From contig SLPX01000137.1 of assembly GCA_007131745.1 (NCBI GenBank), positions 1-12,507 on the forward strand: a DNA stretch of 12,507 nt. Direction: 5' to 3'. Position numbers and translations under genes: made by a program. Of the stretch, positions 1 through 7,192 are shown piece after piece (within the stretch, counting starts at the first letter, position 1; each line of letters starts with the position of its first letter). Below the pieces are notes generated by a model that saw only the letters and a program-made list of their open reading frames with translations, had not been told where the DNA came from and made no database searches. The DNA comes from Myxococcales bacterium. GTDB taxonomy: Bacteria; Myxococcota; Polyangia; HGW-17; SLPX01.

Positions 1-1015
1 AATGATTCCCCGCGTGGTCGATCCGGTGTTCGTGACCCCTCTTTCGTGGAGAAAAAACGGTAAAAGGGTCTTCGGGTTTTTCCGCCCTGACGAACCTGTA
101 CTCCTGGGTAAGACTGTGTGAGGATCCGATTACCAAGTATTTACGGGATTTCGTCTTGTAGATGAACGTGGAAAACGTTTCATCTTTCTCTTCCCAAACC
201 AGTTCGGCTTGGGCCGGATCGGATCCTAATTTGTGGCGATAAATCTTGTTCATTCGAAGGGTTACAGGGTCGCGCGCCGTATAGAAGAGCGTCCGGTTGT
301 CTTCGGCCCACGCCATGTTCCAGGAAACGTCCTTGATCACGTCATCGAGGAGTTTTCCGGTTTCGAGATCTTTGAACCGGATTGTCACGATGTTTCGGCC
401 CACCGTGTCTTCAGCAAAGGCCAAAATGTTTTCTCCTGAACTCACTTGCATGTTCACACGGTAAAAAGGCTTGGATTCGGCTCGCTCGTTAGCGTCCAGG
501 AGTATCTCCTCTGCCTCGTCCATGGAACCTTTACGCCGAGCGTATATCCTGTGTTCTTTTCCTTCTTCGAACCTAGTGTAATACCAATAGTTTCCAAGCC
601 TGAAGGGAACCGACATGTCGGTCTCAAGTGTGCGCTTGCGGAACTCGTTGAAAAGCCGTTTCTGCAGATCTCTCGTGTGGTTCATGACCGCGTCCGCGTA
701 TTCATTTTCAGCGTTCAGGTAGGCAAGCACTTCGGGATCCTCCCGGTTTCGGAGTCGGTAGTATGGATCAATTCGGGTGTGGCCGTGGGGCGCGGTTACC
801 GGGTGAGGTTCGGGTTTAAACAAAGGAGGTTGGGGGGCTTTTTCAACCTGTGCTGCAGGCGGTGTTTCCGGTTGTTTGATTGGAGGATCTTTTCTGCAGC
901 CCGATACAAGGAGTAAAGGAAGGAGCATTGGGATGGTTGCAGTGGGACGAAAGAGATTGAAAAACATTGTTGAGGAACGGCGTAAGAAGGCGGCGGTGTT
1001 CTTTGTCTTCTTCAT
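1..1015 (-). CDS. ptrB: Lipoprotein oligopeptidase B (S9A), N-terminal half
   Basis: Serine oligopeptidase of the prolyl oligopeptidase family (MEROPS S9A). Known members cleave short peptides after basic residues. The 338 visible residues cover the N-terminal extension and the start of the beta-propeller. Family-typical stretches are DPYYRLRNREDPEVLAYL, SVPFRLGNYWYYTR, YARRKGS and EEILLDANERA. Oligopeptidase B is usually about 690 residues, so the alpha/beta-hydrolase domain with the catalytic Ser, Asp and His lies beyond base 1. Unusually, it begins with a basic N-terminus, a hydrophobic stretch and the lipobox LVSGC (Cys40, followed by Arg), which predicts a lipid-anchored enzyme facing the periplasm or outside rather than the usual cytosolic form. 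The ATG at 1015 overlaps the upstream gene's TGA (ATGA), suggesting translational coupling, with GGAG about 10 nt upstream. Met17 is an alternative start but has no clear ribosome site. The family call is strong; the symbol rests on half the protein. Confidence 0.86.
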   Translation of the reverse strand, partial: MKKTKNTAAFLRRSSTMFFNLFRPTATIPMLLPLLLVSGCRKDPPIKQPETPPAAQVEKAPQPPLFKPEPHPVTAPHGHTRIDPYYRLRNREDPEVLAYLNAENEYADAVMNHTRDLQKRLFNEFRKRTLETDMSVPFRLGNYWYYTRFEEGKEHRIYARRKGSMDEAEEILLDANERAESKPFYRVNMQVSSGENILAFAEDTVGRNIVTIRFKDLETGKLLDDVIKDVSWNMAWAEDNRTLFYTARDPVTLRMNKIYRHKLGSDPAQAELVWEEKDETFSTFIYKTKSRKYLVIGSSHSLTQEYRFVRAEKPEDPFTVFSPRKRGHEHRIDHAGNH

Positions 1016-1515
1016 GTCGGTTTCTTCTCCGATGCAGATAGGAAACGTGTCAGAACCTCTGCTGATATGGGCGAGGATTTTTCTATTTCCCGGATTATCA
1101 TTTTTTCAATCTTTCCTCCCAGTACCGGAATATTCACCTTAACTTCGTAATTAGATACGACGCGGGTTCCGGAATCATGAGGTGAGAGCTGAAAGCTTCC
1201 AGATACGTTGATTCGATTTCCGTGTGTTCCCCGGTAAGACCACCGACCATGCATTTTCTTCAGGTCCCATGTGTACTCGGTGGCGCTTTTTTCGCGCTTT
1301 GACTTGTCGAGCCCGCCCGTCATGGTGCGGCCGTATTCAGTTGCGTGCAGCCGTAATCGCAACTCGTCTTCGCTGCGCTCCAATTCCTCAACCCGAGCTT
1401 CGATGGCCCCCTGGGCCTTTTCACGTTCGATCAAAAAACTTTCGTTCGTAAGGATTCGAAGAACCTCTCCGGGATCGGCCCTGTGGTTGTTTTCTGTTGT
1501 ATAGGTCTTTGTCAT
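1012..1515 (-). CDS. DUF2505-type SRPBCC/START-fold protein
   Basis: A soluble protein of 167 residues resembling the DUF2505 family, which has an SRPBCC (START-like) ligand-binding fold and no established function. The signs are an N-terminal motif of the 'P-EV---LT-E-FL' kind, a central run of alternating beta strands (WSYRGTHGNRINVSGSFQLS) and a C-terminal GGKIEK followed by a long amphipathic helix, as in that family. There is no signal peptide, so it is probably cytoplasmic. The start is placed at 1515 because GAGGAGT lies five bases upstream; an in-frame ATG at 1536 lacks a ribosome site. The stop overlaps the oligopeptidase start by four bases, so the two are probably co-translated. 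A 191-bp gap separates it from the upstream lipoprotein gene, and no terminator or usable promoter is evident there. The family call is from sequence resemblance only; ligand and role are unknown. Confidence 0.72.
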   Translation of the reverse strand: MTKTYTTENNHRADPGEVLRILTNESFLIEREKAQGAIEARVEELERSEDELRLRLHATEYGRTMTGGLDKSKREKSATEYTWDLKKMHGRWSYRGTHGNRINVSGSFQLSPHDSGTRVVSNYEVKVNIPVLGGKIEKMIIREIEKSSPISAEVLTRFLSASEKKPT

Positions 1516-1520
1516 AAGCG

Positions 1521-1527
1521 ACTCCTC
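1521..1527 (-). promoter_or_regulatory. Shine-Dalgarno site fixing the DUF2505 gene start
   Basis: On the minus strand GAGGAGT lies five bases before the ATG at 1515. It favours this start over the in-frame ATG at 1536, which would place the site inside the coding sequence. Confidence 0.7.
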
Positions 1528-1706
1528 TATAGTCATGCATGGTTATGTGTTGTCAAAACGGCTTTTCATTCGCCTCGTGCGGGAGGGCACCGGACGAATA
1601 TGCTGGAATGTTGTAGCAAAACAGCGGGCTTCCGCCAATCAATAATCCTATGTTCGAGAAGCGATGAGGTCTGTTTTAGAGATGTTTTTGGTCGCTCGAG
1701 GCGATT

Positions 1707-3542
1707 TCAGAGTTCGGGGATAAGGATTTCGAAACGGCCGTTTTCCAGGGTTTCACCTTCTCCCAGGAAGAATGCAGGGGTTTCGCAAGAGTCGCCGTTC
1801 AGGCAGGAATCGGATACCATGAAAACTCTGACCGCGAATCCTGTTATCGGAGCGCCTTCATCGTTTACGAGCCGGCCCATGAACAGTCTGGCATCAGGCA
1901 TCGTGATGTTGATTGACCTGGAAACGTTGTGTTGAATTTCTACGTCCGGCAGCAATCGGCGTGGCAGGTAACTGCTTGTCGGAGGCACGACTTCAAAATC
2001 GTAGAACCCCGGATCCAGCCTCATGAAAAATCTGCCGGATGCCTCGGTTGTTTCAGTGGGTCGTATGCTCAGGTTCGCGATGAGAGAAGAAGGGTTATTC
2101 CTGTTGGCTTCTGAAGTCGAAGGTCTTGCCTGGATAGTGATGTTCTGAAGAGGGTCTCCATTCGAATCCCTCACATCACCCGTGACTTCGGTTCGGAGAG
2201 ACAATTCTATGTCAGCCAATGTTCCTCCACATCGGCTTATCGATGTGTTCAACAACTTGGATGCGAAGCGGGAGTCGATCGGAGACGCCACCCTTACGTC
2301 GTATTCTCTGGCATTCTGATTGTCTCCGGGTATGAGTCCGATTTTTATCTGTCCGTTTTCGTCAGCCGTGCCGGTCAAGTTGACCCTGCCGTCGTTGTTT
2401 GTGCCCCCTCCAACGTGAGTGGAAAAGCTTACTATCGCTCCGGGAATCGGTTCGCGTGTTCCCGAATCCGACTTGCCCACGATCTTCAACACGTATTCAC
2501 AAGGGGCCAAAATCGCCGGATAACTGAAATCAAGCCCTTCAGTGTCCGCCAATTCCACATATACGCCGGGGGTATCCTCTCCTACATCATGAAGGAGAAA
2601 CTCTATTTTCGGCCTGTGCGAAGGCTCTTCAACCGGAGTCAATTCGAGTATGTAGTCTCGTTTGCCCAATGGAACAGCCACAGTGAATTCACCGCTCTCA
2701 TCGGTCGGCGTGCTTACCGTGGAGCTGTAAATTCCTGCTTCGTCCTTCATATGGGCTTGGATTCCGGAAACCCCCTTTCCCATGGGATTTACGATTCGTC
2801 CGCTTGCTACCAGGTATCGTCCTTCCTGGTCGAAAAAGAACGTGTGTTGAAAATCATCATTGATTTCAACGTCTCTTAGCACCATGGGCGGGAAAATGTG
2901 TGCGTAATAACCCTGAGGGCCTGCGCGCAGGGTGTAAACATTGTCAGCAGGTACGTTCATGTTGAAGGCGATGGATTTTTCGCCCTCCCTTTCGCCTGCC
3001 GTCATATCCAATGACAGGCTTGTTGAATATAGCACTTTGGGCCGTCCCGGGATTCTGGAAGCTCGCCAGACCGAGAGCTGCGCTTCGAACACTTCGAATC
3101 CGTTTCCATGGTGAGGATAATCCACCACGCTGATTTCACCACTGACCTTCACAGGTCGCTCATAGGTCAGTGATACGGTTCCATCCGCCAGGTATGTAAG
3201 CTCATCAGGCGCGAAATCGGTTCTCACAAGAGGGTAATCCGAGCCTTCTTTGGAAGATGTTGAGGGTATGATCTCGACCGCAAGATTCATGGATGGAGTT
3301 GCTGTGTGAAAACAGTATCCACTGATGGAACAGAGCTGTCCGGGTTCAGGACAATCCGACATTGTTTCACACCCAGGCGGACCGCCTGCAGTGTGGATGG
3401 AGGGTCCGGCGTTGCATCCCGTTGTTAACACGATCATTGCGGCTAAAAACGAAAAGTGCACGCCGGCCGAACGGATGGTTGAAAAACTCTTAATCCTTTT
3501 TTTTACAGGGGGTTTTCCGGCAATTTTCATGTGCAACTTCAT
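1707..3542 (-). CDS. Large lipoprotein with repeated carboxypeptidase-regulatory-like beta domains
   Basis: A predicted lipoprotein of 611 residues. A long basic N-terminus leads to a hydrophobic segment and the lipobox LTTGC (Cys43). Next is a short Cys module with Cys58, Cys64, Cys71 and Cys77 (SDCPEPGQLCSISGYC), common in secreted proteins of Myxococcota-like bacteria. The rest is beta-rich with at least three or four units like CarboxypepD_reg/transthyretin-like domains, near residues 245-300, 350-420, 453-535 and 555-611. Each has the pattern 'G-V-d--G-pl-g--v', then 'GrF', then 'Y-l-v-P'. Such domains are structural or binding modules, not enzymes. The last unit stops abruptly after GRFEILIPEL without the closing strand seen in earlier units. 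Start 3542 has only a weak ribosome site; Met5 (3530) is equally possible. It lies 31 bp after a smaller lipoprotein gene, so both are probably one transcript and may work together at the envelope. Confidence 0.8.
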   Translation of the reverse strand: MKLHMKIAGKPPVKKRIKSFSTIRSAGVHFSFLAAMIVLTTGCNAGPSIHTAGGPPGCETMSDCPEPGQLCSISGYCFHTATPSMNLAVEIIPSTSSKEGSDYPLVRTDFAPDELTYLADGTVSLTYERPVKVSGEISVVDYPHHGNGFEVFEAQLSVWRASRIPGRPKVLYSTSLSLDMTAGEREGEKSIAFNMNVPADNVYTLRAGPQGYYAHIFPPMVLRDVEINDDFQHTFFFDQEGRYLVASGRIVNPMGKGVSGIQAHMKDEAGIYSSTVSTPTDESGEFTVAVPLGKRDYILELTPVEEPSHRPKIEFLLHDVGEDTPGVYVELADTEGLDFSYPAILAPCEYVLKIVGKSDSGTREPIPGAIVSFSTHVGGGTNNDGRVNLTGTADENGQIKIGLIPGDNQNAREYDVRVASPIDSRFASKLLNTSISRCGGTLADIELSLRTEVTGDVRDSNGDPLQNITIQARPSTSEANRNNPSSLIANLSIRPTETTEASGRFFMRLDPGFYDFEVVPPTSSYLPRRLLPDVEIQHNVSRSINITMPDARLFMGRLVNDEGAPITGFAVRVFMVSDSCLNGDSCETPAFFLGEGETLENGRFEILIPEL

Positions 3543-3573
3543 CTTTTACACCAACTTAACAAAACACTTTAAA

Positions 3574-4095
3574 TTATGGGGCCAAACAAGTTACTTTTAT
3601 TCTGATTTCATCTGTATAGCCAGTCAAGGAAGCGCGGTATTCCGGACTGACTAATGCGCTGTCCCAACCGGAAGCAATGACCAGGTCCACCATGCGGATT
3701 CTCCCTGGTGCAATATCCGGAGTGCATGGGGTTATCTGGTCCAACATTATTATTCTTATGTTCGGGTCCGAAGCCAACGCATCATCCTGGGTGATATTTC
3801 TCTCGAAAATATGGGGACTCGGTGTGTCCGGGTCATAGTCTATGAATACACGGAGTCTTACGATATCTTCGGGATCCGGTTCCCAAACTGCAAGTTTCAC
3901 CGGGAGTTCAGGGGGGTGTTCCCCTTCCGAAGGAAGAATGAGGTCATAGGAAAACATGGGTTCCGTGCGGGAACGGTCAATACGCGGTTCAGTGTTTCCA
4001 CTTCCGGATTCAGTTTCCAGGGTTGTGGGCCAGACACAGGATTCAAGGCCGAAAGACATGAGTGTCGCTGTAGTCGCAATCATACAAAACCTCAT
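3574..4095 (-). CDS. Small predicted lipoprotein of unknown family
   Basis: I do not recognise the family. The protein has 173 residues, with a short hydrophobic N-terminus ending MSFGLESC (Cys20). This is a plausible but imperfect lipobox, since Glu at -2 is unusual. The mature part is polar and acidic, probably beta-rich, with LPVKLAVWEPDPED and LRVFIDYDPDTPSP in the middle and two more cysteines (Cys124, Cys170) that could form a disulfide. The start at 4095 is chosen because AAAGGA lies nine bases upstream and the signal sequence then begins directly at the Met. An in-frame ATG at 4155 would add a 20-residue basic extension and has no ribosome site. The next gene, a larger lipoprotein, starts 31 bp after the stop, so the two are likely co-expressed. 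Alternatively it is a signal-peptide secreted protein if the Cys is not lipidated. Confidence 0.75.
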   Translation of the reverse strand: MRFCMIATTATLMSFGLESCVWPTTLETESGSGNTEPRIDRSRTEPMFSYDLILPSEGEHPPELPVKLAVWEPDPEDIVRLRVFIDYDPDTPSPHIFERNITQDDALASDPNIRIIMLDQITPCTPDIAPGRIRMVDLVIASGWDSALVSPEYRASLTGYTDEIRIKVTCLAP

Positions 4096-4104
4096 CAAAA
4101 GGAT

Positions 4105-4110
4105 TCCTTT
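4105..4110 (-). promoter_or_regulatory. Shine-Dalgarno site fixing the small lipoprotein start
   Basis: AAAGGA on the minus strand ends nine bases before the ATG at 4095. It decides in favour of this start over the longer reading frame from 4155. Confidence 0.6.
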
Positions 4111-4181
4111 GCAAGAAATGAACCGAATTTTGATTTTTTTTGTTTTGTGTGTCATATCAGTAGCTTATGCATGCTCTCGCT

Positions 4182-4208
4182 TTGTCGGTATCGCGCCAAA
4201 CCTGACAA
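4182..4208. repeat. Imperfect inverted repeat between activator and lipoprotein genes
   Basis: The plus strand reads TTGTCGGT, a ten-base loop, then ACCTGACAA. The arms form eight base pairs with a single bulged T. It lies in the 173-bp gap between the sigma54-activator stop and the small-lipoprotein start. There is no following T run, so it is not a classic terminator; it could be an operator, an mRNA-processing hairpin or chance. A weaker stem (TTTGC/GCAAA, 4225-4240) lies nearby. I see no confident promoter in this gap. Confidence 0.4.
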
Positions 4209-4268
4209 TTGAGTCCTGGATCCGTTTGCTGGGTTGCAAAAATTTCATGTCTTATATCTTGTGATGCT

Positions 4269-6068
4269 TTAATCCTCATCCTGTTTGATCTTGTCTTCTT
4301 TCTCCAGATGGCGAAAAATGGTTCTCGGGTCGACATCCAAATCCTTGGCTGTCTTGGTACGGTTGCCGTTGTTTCGCTGAAGGATTTCATTGATGTAATC
4401 TCTTTGAAATTCTTCTTTCGCTTTTGCTAGCGGAACGATTGGTTCCAAGACATCCGCGCTCAGGCCAAGATCCTCAGGACCCAGCAAATTTTTGTCTGAA
4501 AGAACCACGGCCTTCTTTATATGGTTTTCGAGTTGGCGGATGTTTCCCGGCCAATCGAACTTTTTCAGCGCTACAAGGGCATTCGGAGAAAAACCCCTGG
4601 TCTTGCAGTCCAGTTCCCGGGCATACTTGTCCAATAAAAACTTTGCTATAAAAACAACATCTTCGCCCCGTTCTTTCAGTGGAGGGAGGTAAACATTCAC
4701 AACGTTCAGCCGATAATATAGGTCTTCCCTGAAATTGCCCTTACGGGTTTCTTCTTCAAGATTTCTGTTAGTGGCGGCTATGACCCTGATATTGACATTT
4801 TCCGGCTGGGTTGCACCTACCTTTGTAACGACATGTTCCTGCAGTGCTCGCAGGAGTTTTACCTGAAGATTCAGCGGCAACTCGCCGACTTCGTCCAGGA
4901 AAAGGCTGCCGTTGTCTGCTTGCTGAAAACGACCGGTTTTTGTTGCAATAGCTCCGGTAAAAGAACCCTTCACGTGCCCGAACAGTTCCGACTCCAGAAG
5001 ATTTTCAGGTATGGCTCCGCAATTGATAGTTACGAAGGGATGCTCCGCCCTGTTGGATCGCCTGTGTATTTCCCTTGCTATCAACTCTTTTCCGGTTCCG
5101 GTATCTCCGGTGATCAGCACCGAAATATCCGTTCCTGCAATCTTGTCCACCTTTCTATAAATCTCCTGCATCGCCGGACAAGAGCCGATGATTTCCCCGT
5201 ACATGATCTGGTCCAGGCGTTCGGAGAGCTGTTGCTTGTCTATTTGCAATTCATTGACCAGGAGAGCATTTCTTATCAGGAGTGATGCCTGTGAAGCAAA
5301 AACAGTAAGGATTTCAAGGCTGTTTTCTTCAAACAAATCTATTACGTTGTGATTGCCCACGTAAATCAGCCCGATAAGGCTGCCTTTTTCCAAAAGGGGA
5401 ACGCACATTACGGATTGCAATTTAAGATTGATTACCGACAAAGAGTTGGCGAATTCCTCGTCCGACAAGGCGTCTGATATGATCAAGGGCCGGCGGGTCT
5501 TGATCACCTTATCGATGATGCTGTCCGAAAGCTGGCTCACGGCATCAGCTATGTTTTCCTTCCGAAGATTCCTGGCCACCTTGATCTTTGGGGTCTCACC
5601 TTCCATGAGTATCAAAAAGCCGCGGTCCGCGTTCGTGATTTCTATGACCATGTCCATGAGCTTTTCCAAGAGACTGTTTATTTCGTAGTCAGCCAGGAGT
5701 TTTTGGGAAAACTCGTACAGTTTCTTGTAGCTGTTCACTTCGACCATGGTTGTGCCCGCTTCGTCCTCTTCAGCGGGAGCGTCCTGAAGATAAAACTCGA
5801 GTTCAACTCCACCGATTCGAATCCTGTCACCCTCCTGCAACCTGTGCTTTTTTTTCTTTCTCCCGTTGATGTGCAACGGGTTTTGTCGTGTCAAAGGCTT
5901 GATATTGTAGTATTTTCCATCGTAATGAATGTGTGCGTGGGTGTCCCCTATGAGGGGATCCGGGATTACAATATCGTTTTCCCTGACTTTACCCATGGAC
6001 GTGATTTTCTTGTACAAATGATAAACTTCAGGGGTTTTGCCGGGAACGAGCATTCTCAAAGATGCCAT
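4269..6068 (-). CDS. FHA-GAF-AAA+-Fis sigma54-dependent transcriptional activator
   Basis: An enhancer-binding protein of 599 residues that would remodel RNA polymerase-sigma54. The order is an FHA-like domain (about 1-95), a GAF domain (about 120-270, with NADRGFLIL and VMCVPLL), an AAA+ domain (about 290-520) and a Fis-type helix-turn-helix (about 562-592, with TKTAKDLDVDPRTIFRHL). AAA+ landmarks are Walker A GDTGTGKE (321-328), the sigma54-contact loop GSFTGA (368-373, a variant of GAFTGA), Walker B GSLFLDEV (387-394), AATN (431-434), the arginine-finger region REDLYYRL (447-454) and the sensor II segment WPGNIRQLEN (506-515). There is no response-regulator receiver domain, so control is probably by FHA interaction and GAF ligand binding. 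The FHA core is atypical: GK for GR, and GDTH where S-R-x-H is usual. AGAGGTG precedes the ATG by seven bases. It follows the membrane protein gene by 64 bp and the kinase lies two genes upstream, which fits a kinase-to-FHA pathway. Confidence 0.95.
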   Translation of the reverse strand: MASLRMLVPGKTPEVYHLYKKITSMGKVRENDIVIPDPLIGDTHAHIHYDGKYYNIKPLTRQNPLHINGRKKKKHRLQEGDRIRIGGVELEFYLQDAPAEEDEAGTTMVEVNSYKKLYEFSQKLLADYEINSLLEKLMDMVIEITNADRGFLILMEGETPKIKVARNLRKENIADAVSQLSDSIIDKVIKTRRPLIISDALSDEEFANSLSVINLKLQSVMCVPLLEKGSLIGLIYVGNHNVIDLFEENSLEILTVFASQASLLIRNALLVNELQIDKQQLSERLDQIMYGEIIGSCPAMQEIYRKVDKIAGTDISVLITGDTGTGKELIAREIHRRSNRAEHPFVTINCGAIPENLLESELFGHVKGSFTGAIATKTGRFQQADNGSLFLDEVGELPLNLQVKLLRALQEHVVTKVGATQPENVNIRVIAATNRNLEEETRKGNFREDLYYRLNVVNVYLPPLKERGEDVVFIAKFLLDKYARELDCKTRGFSPNALVALKKFDWPGNIRQLENHIKKAVVLSDKNLLGPEDLGLSADVLEPIVPLAKAKEEFQRDYINEILQRNNGNRTKTAKDLDVDPRTIFRHLEKEDKIKQDED

Positions 6069-6085
6069 ATCCTATCACCTCTCAT
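6056..6085 (-). CDS. Possible nine-codon leader peptide overlapping the activator start
   Basis: A mini-ORF (MRGDRIWHL) begins 17 bases before the activator ATG, in another frame, and ends 13 bases inside it. AAGGAG lies ten bases before its ATG, so ribosomes could load there. If translated, it could couple or limit activator translation. This may be chance. Confidence 0.25.
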   Translation of the reverse strand: MRGDRIWHL

Positions 6086-6132
6086 GTCTTGTCTTCTCCT
6101 TACCTGCGGGCAGGATTTTCCGAATCGGCTCT

Positions 6133-7116
6133 TCAGAAACCGAAGGAGAGTTCGACTGCTCCCCCGCCCGGTAGGGGCGAGGGATAAATTCTCCAACGAT
6201 CCCGGATCCTGGTCTTCCCGAGGTCCGAAGTCTCCTCTTCCGCGCTTAGCACAGGCTTTGTTCTGACCGTGCGAGACTTGTAACTTATCAGCGCTTCTAT
6301 TATCCCCGCGGCAGCGACTCCAATGAGCAGGCTGCCGGTGGTAATCTGTGCTATCTGGACGTTGCGCGCTCGTCGGATGGATTTCTCGTCGTTTCTGACC
6401 GTGGACCCGGGTCCGTTTCTCACCCAGGAAGTTTCAGCCAAGATGTAACTCGTCATGTTGGCCAGCAGGAGCGCAGTTTCAATTGAGAAAAATGTCCAAC
6501 CTTTTCCCATGTGCCCGTTGTTGAATTGGCCCACCCCGAACGGGATGAAGCTGAGCCACAGTGGACGCCGGATGATGGTGGTCTCCACTGCGGTTTCACG
6601 AAGTTTGCGTATCTCTTCACTCTTCTTGGCAAGTTGTTTGCGGCAAATCTTCAGTTCTTGGGTCTGCCTGGCGCGGATTTCTTCCGGCATCCGTTCAAGA
6701 TTTTCCCGGATTGCATTGAAAAATTTCACCACACCTGCGGGTTGAACAGCCGGATTCAGTTTTTTTTCGGGTCTAAGGCTCAACAAGACAAGAAAAGATG
6801 CTTCAGCGGCTTTGAGATCGTTTATCCACCAATAAGATATCCCCAGCATTTCCAACGCTTCCGCTTCTTCTTCTTCGGAGGCAAGAATGCTTCGGGGTTC
6901 CAGGAGGGGCTTGACGAGTTTAATCACCTGTTCGTGGTTTTGATTTACGAATTCCCGGCGGGCCTGAACCAGATCCGGATGGGAATCAGCCCGCCCTATC
7001 CGGGCGGTGAAGCACATGTATGCCATTGTCAACAAGGCACAAACCAACAGCGCCGTCCTTCTTTCAAGACGTTTGTAGATCGACAGGTTTTTCCGCTGCC
7101 CGGTTATGATTCTCAC
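6133..7116 (-). CDS. Signal-peptide helical-repeat (TPR-like) membrane protein, DUF5683-like C-terminus
   Basis: A protein of 327 residues of unknown function. A basic N-terminus and hydrophobic segment (about 21-40) look like a signal sequence, with possible cleavage after GRA (43). Residues 45-120 are helical and resemble one or two TPR units (AEALEMLGISYWWINDLKAAEASF). Residues 140-178 are charged and likely coiled coil. Next comes IPFGVGQFNNGHMGKGW, like the glycine-rich membrane motif of DUF5683-type proteins, then hydrophobic helices near 208-226 and 257-278. It ends VELSFGF, which resembles a terminal outer-membrane strand but is not preceded by an obvious barrel. The start is GTG at 7116 with only a weak GGGG nearby. 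It sits 76 bp after the kinase gene and 64 bp before the sigma54 activator, suggesting a membrane accessory protein of that signalling pair. The gene call is firm; the function is inferred from context. Confidence 0.8.
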   Translation of the reverse strand: MRIITGQRKNLSIYKRLERRTALLVCALLTMAYMCFTARIGRADSHPDLVQARREFVNQNHEQVIKLVKPLLEPRSILASEEEEAEALEMLGISYWWINDLKAAEASFLVLLSLRPEKKLNPAVQPAGVVKFFNAIRENLERMPEEIRARQTQELKICRKQLAKKSEEIRKLRETAVETTIIRRPLWLSFIPFGVGQFNNGHMGKGWTFFSIETALLLANMTSYILAETSWVRNGPGSTVRNDEKSIRRARNVQIAQITTGSLLIGVAAAGIIEALISYKSRTVRTKPVLSAEEETSDLGKTRIRDRWRIYPSPLPGGGAVELSFGF

Positions 7117-7192
7117 TTTACCCCAGGTAATCGGGATCGCACTGTGCCCTGAATCTTCGACCGTTCTTGCAACAGCTTGTGAAACGGGATCC

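Noticed and set aside
1526..1556. A perfect TTGACA on the minus strand (1551-1556) with TATAGA (1526-1531), as a promoter for the DUF2505 gene
   Set aside because: The spacer is 19 bases, and transcription would begin at or after the Shine-Dalgarno site at 1521-1527, leaving the mRNA without it.
6511..7152. Plus-strand open frame of 213 codons
   Set aside because: Antisense to the helical-repeat membrane protein; Phe/Gly/Pro-rich translation without recognisable features.
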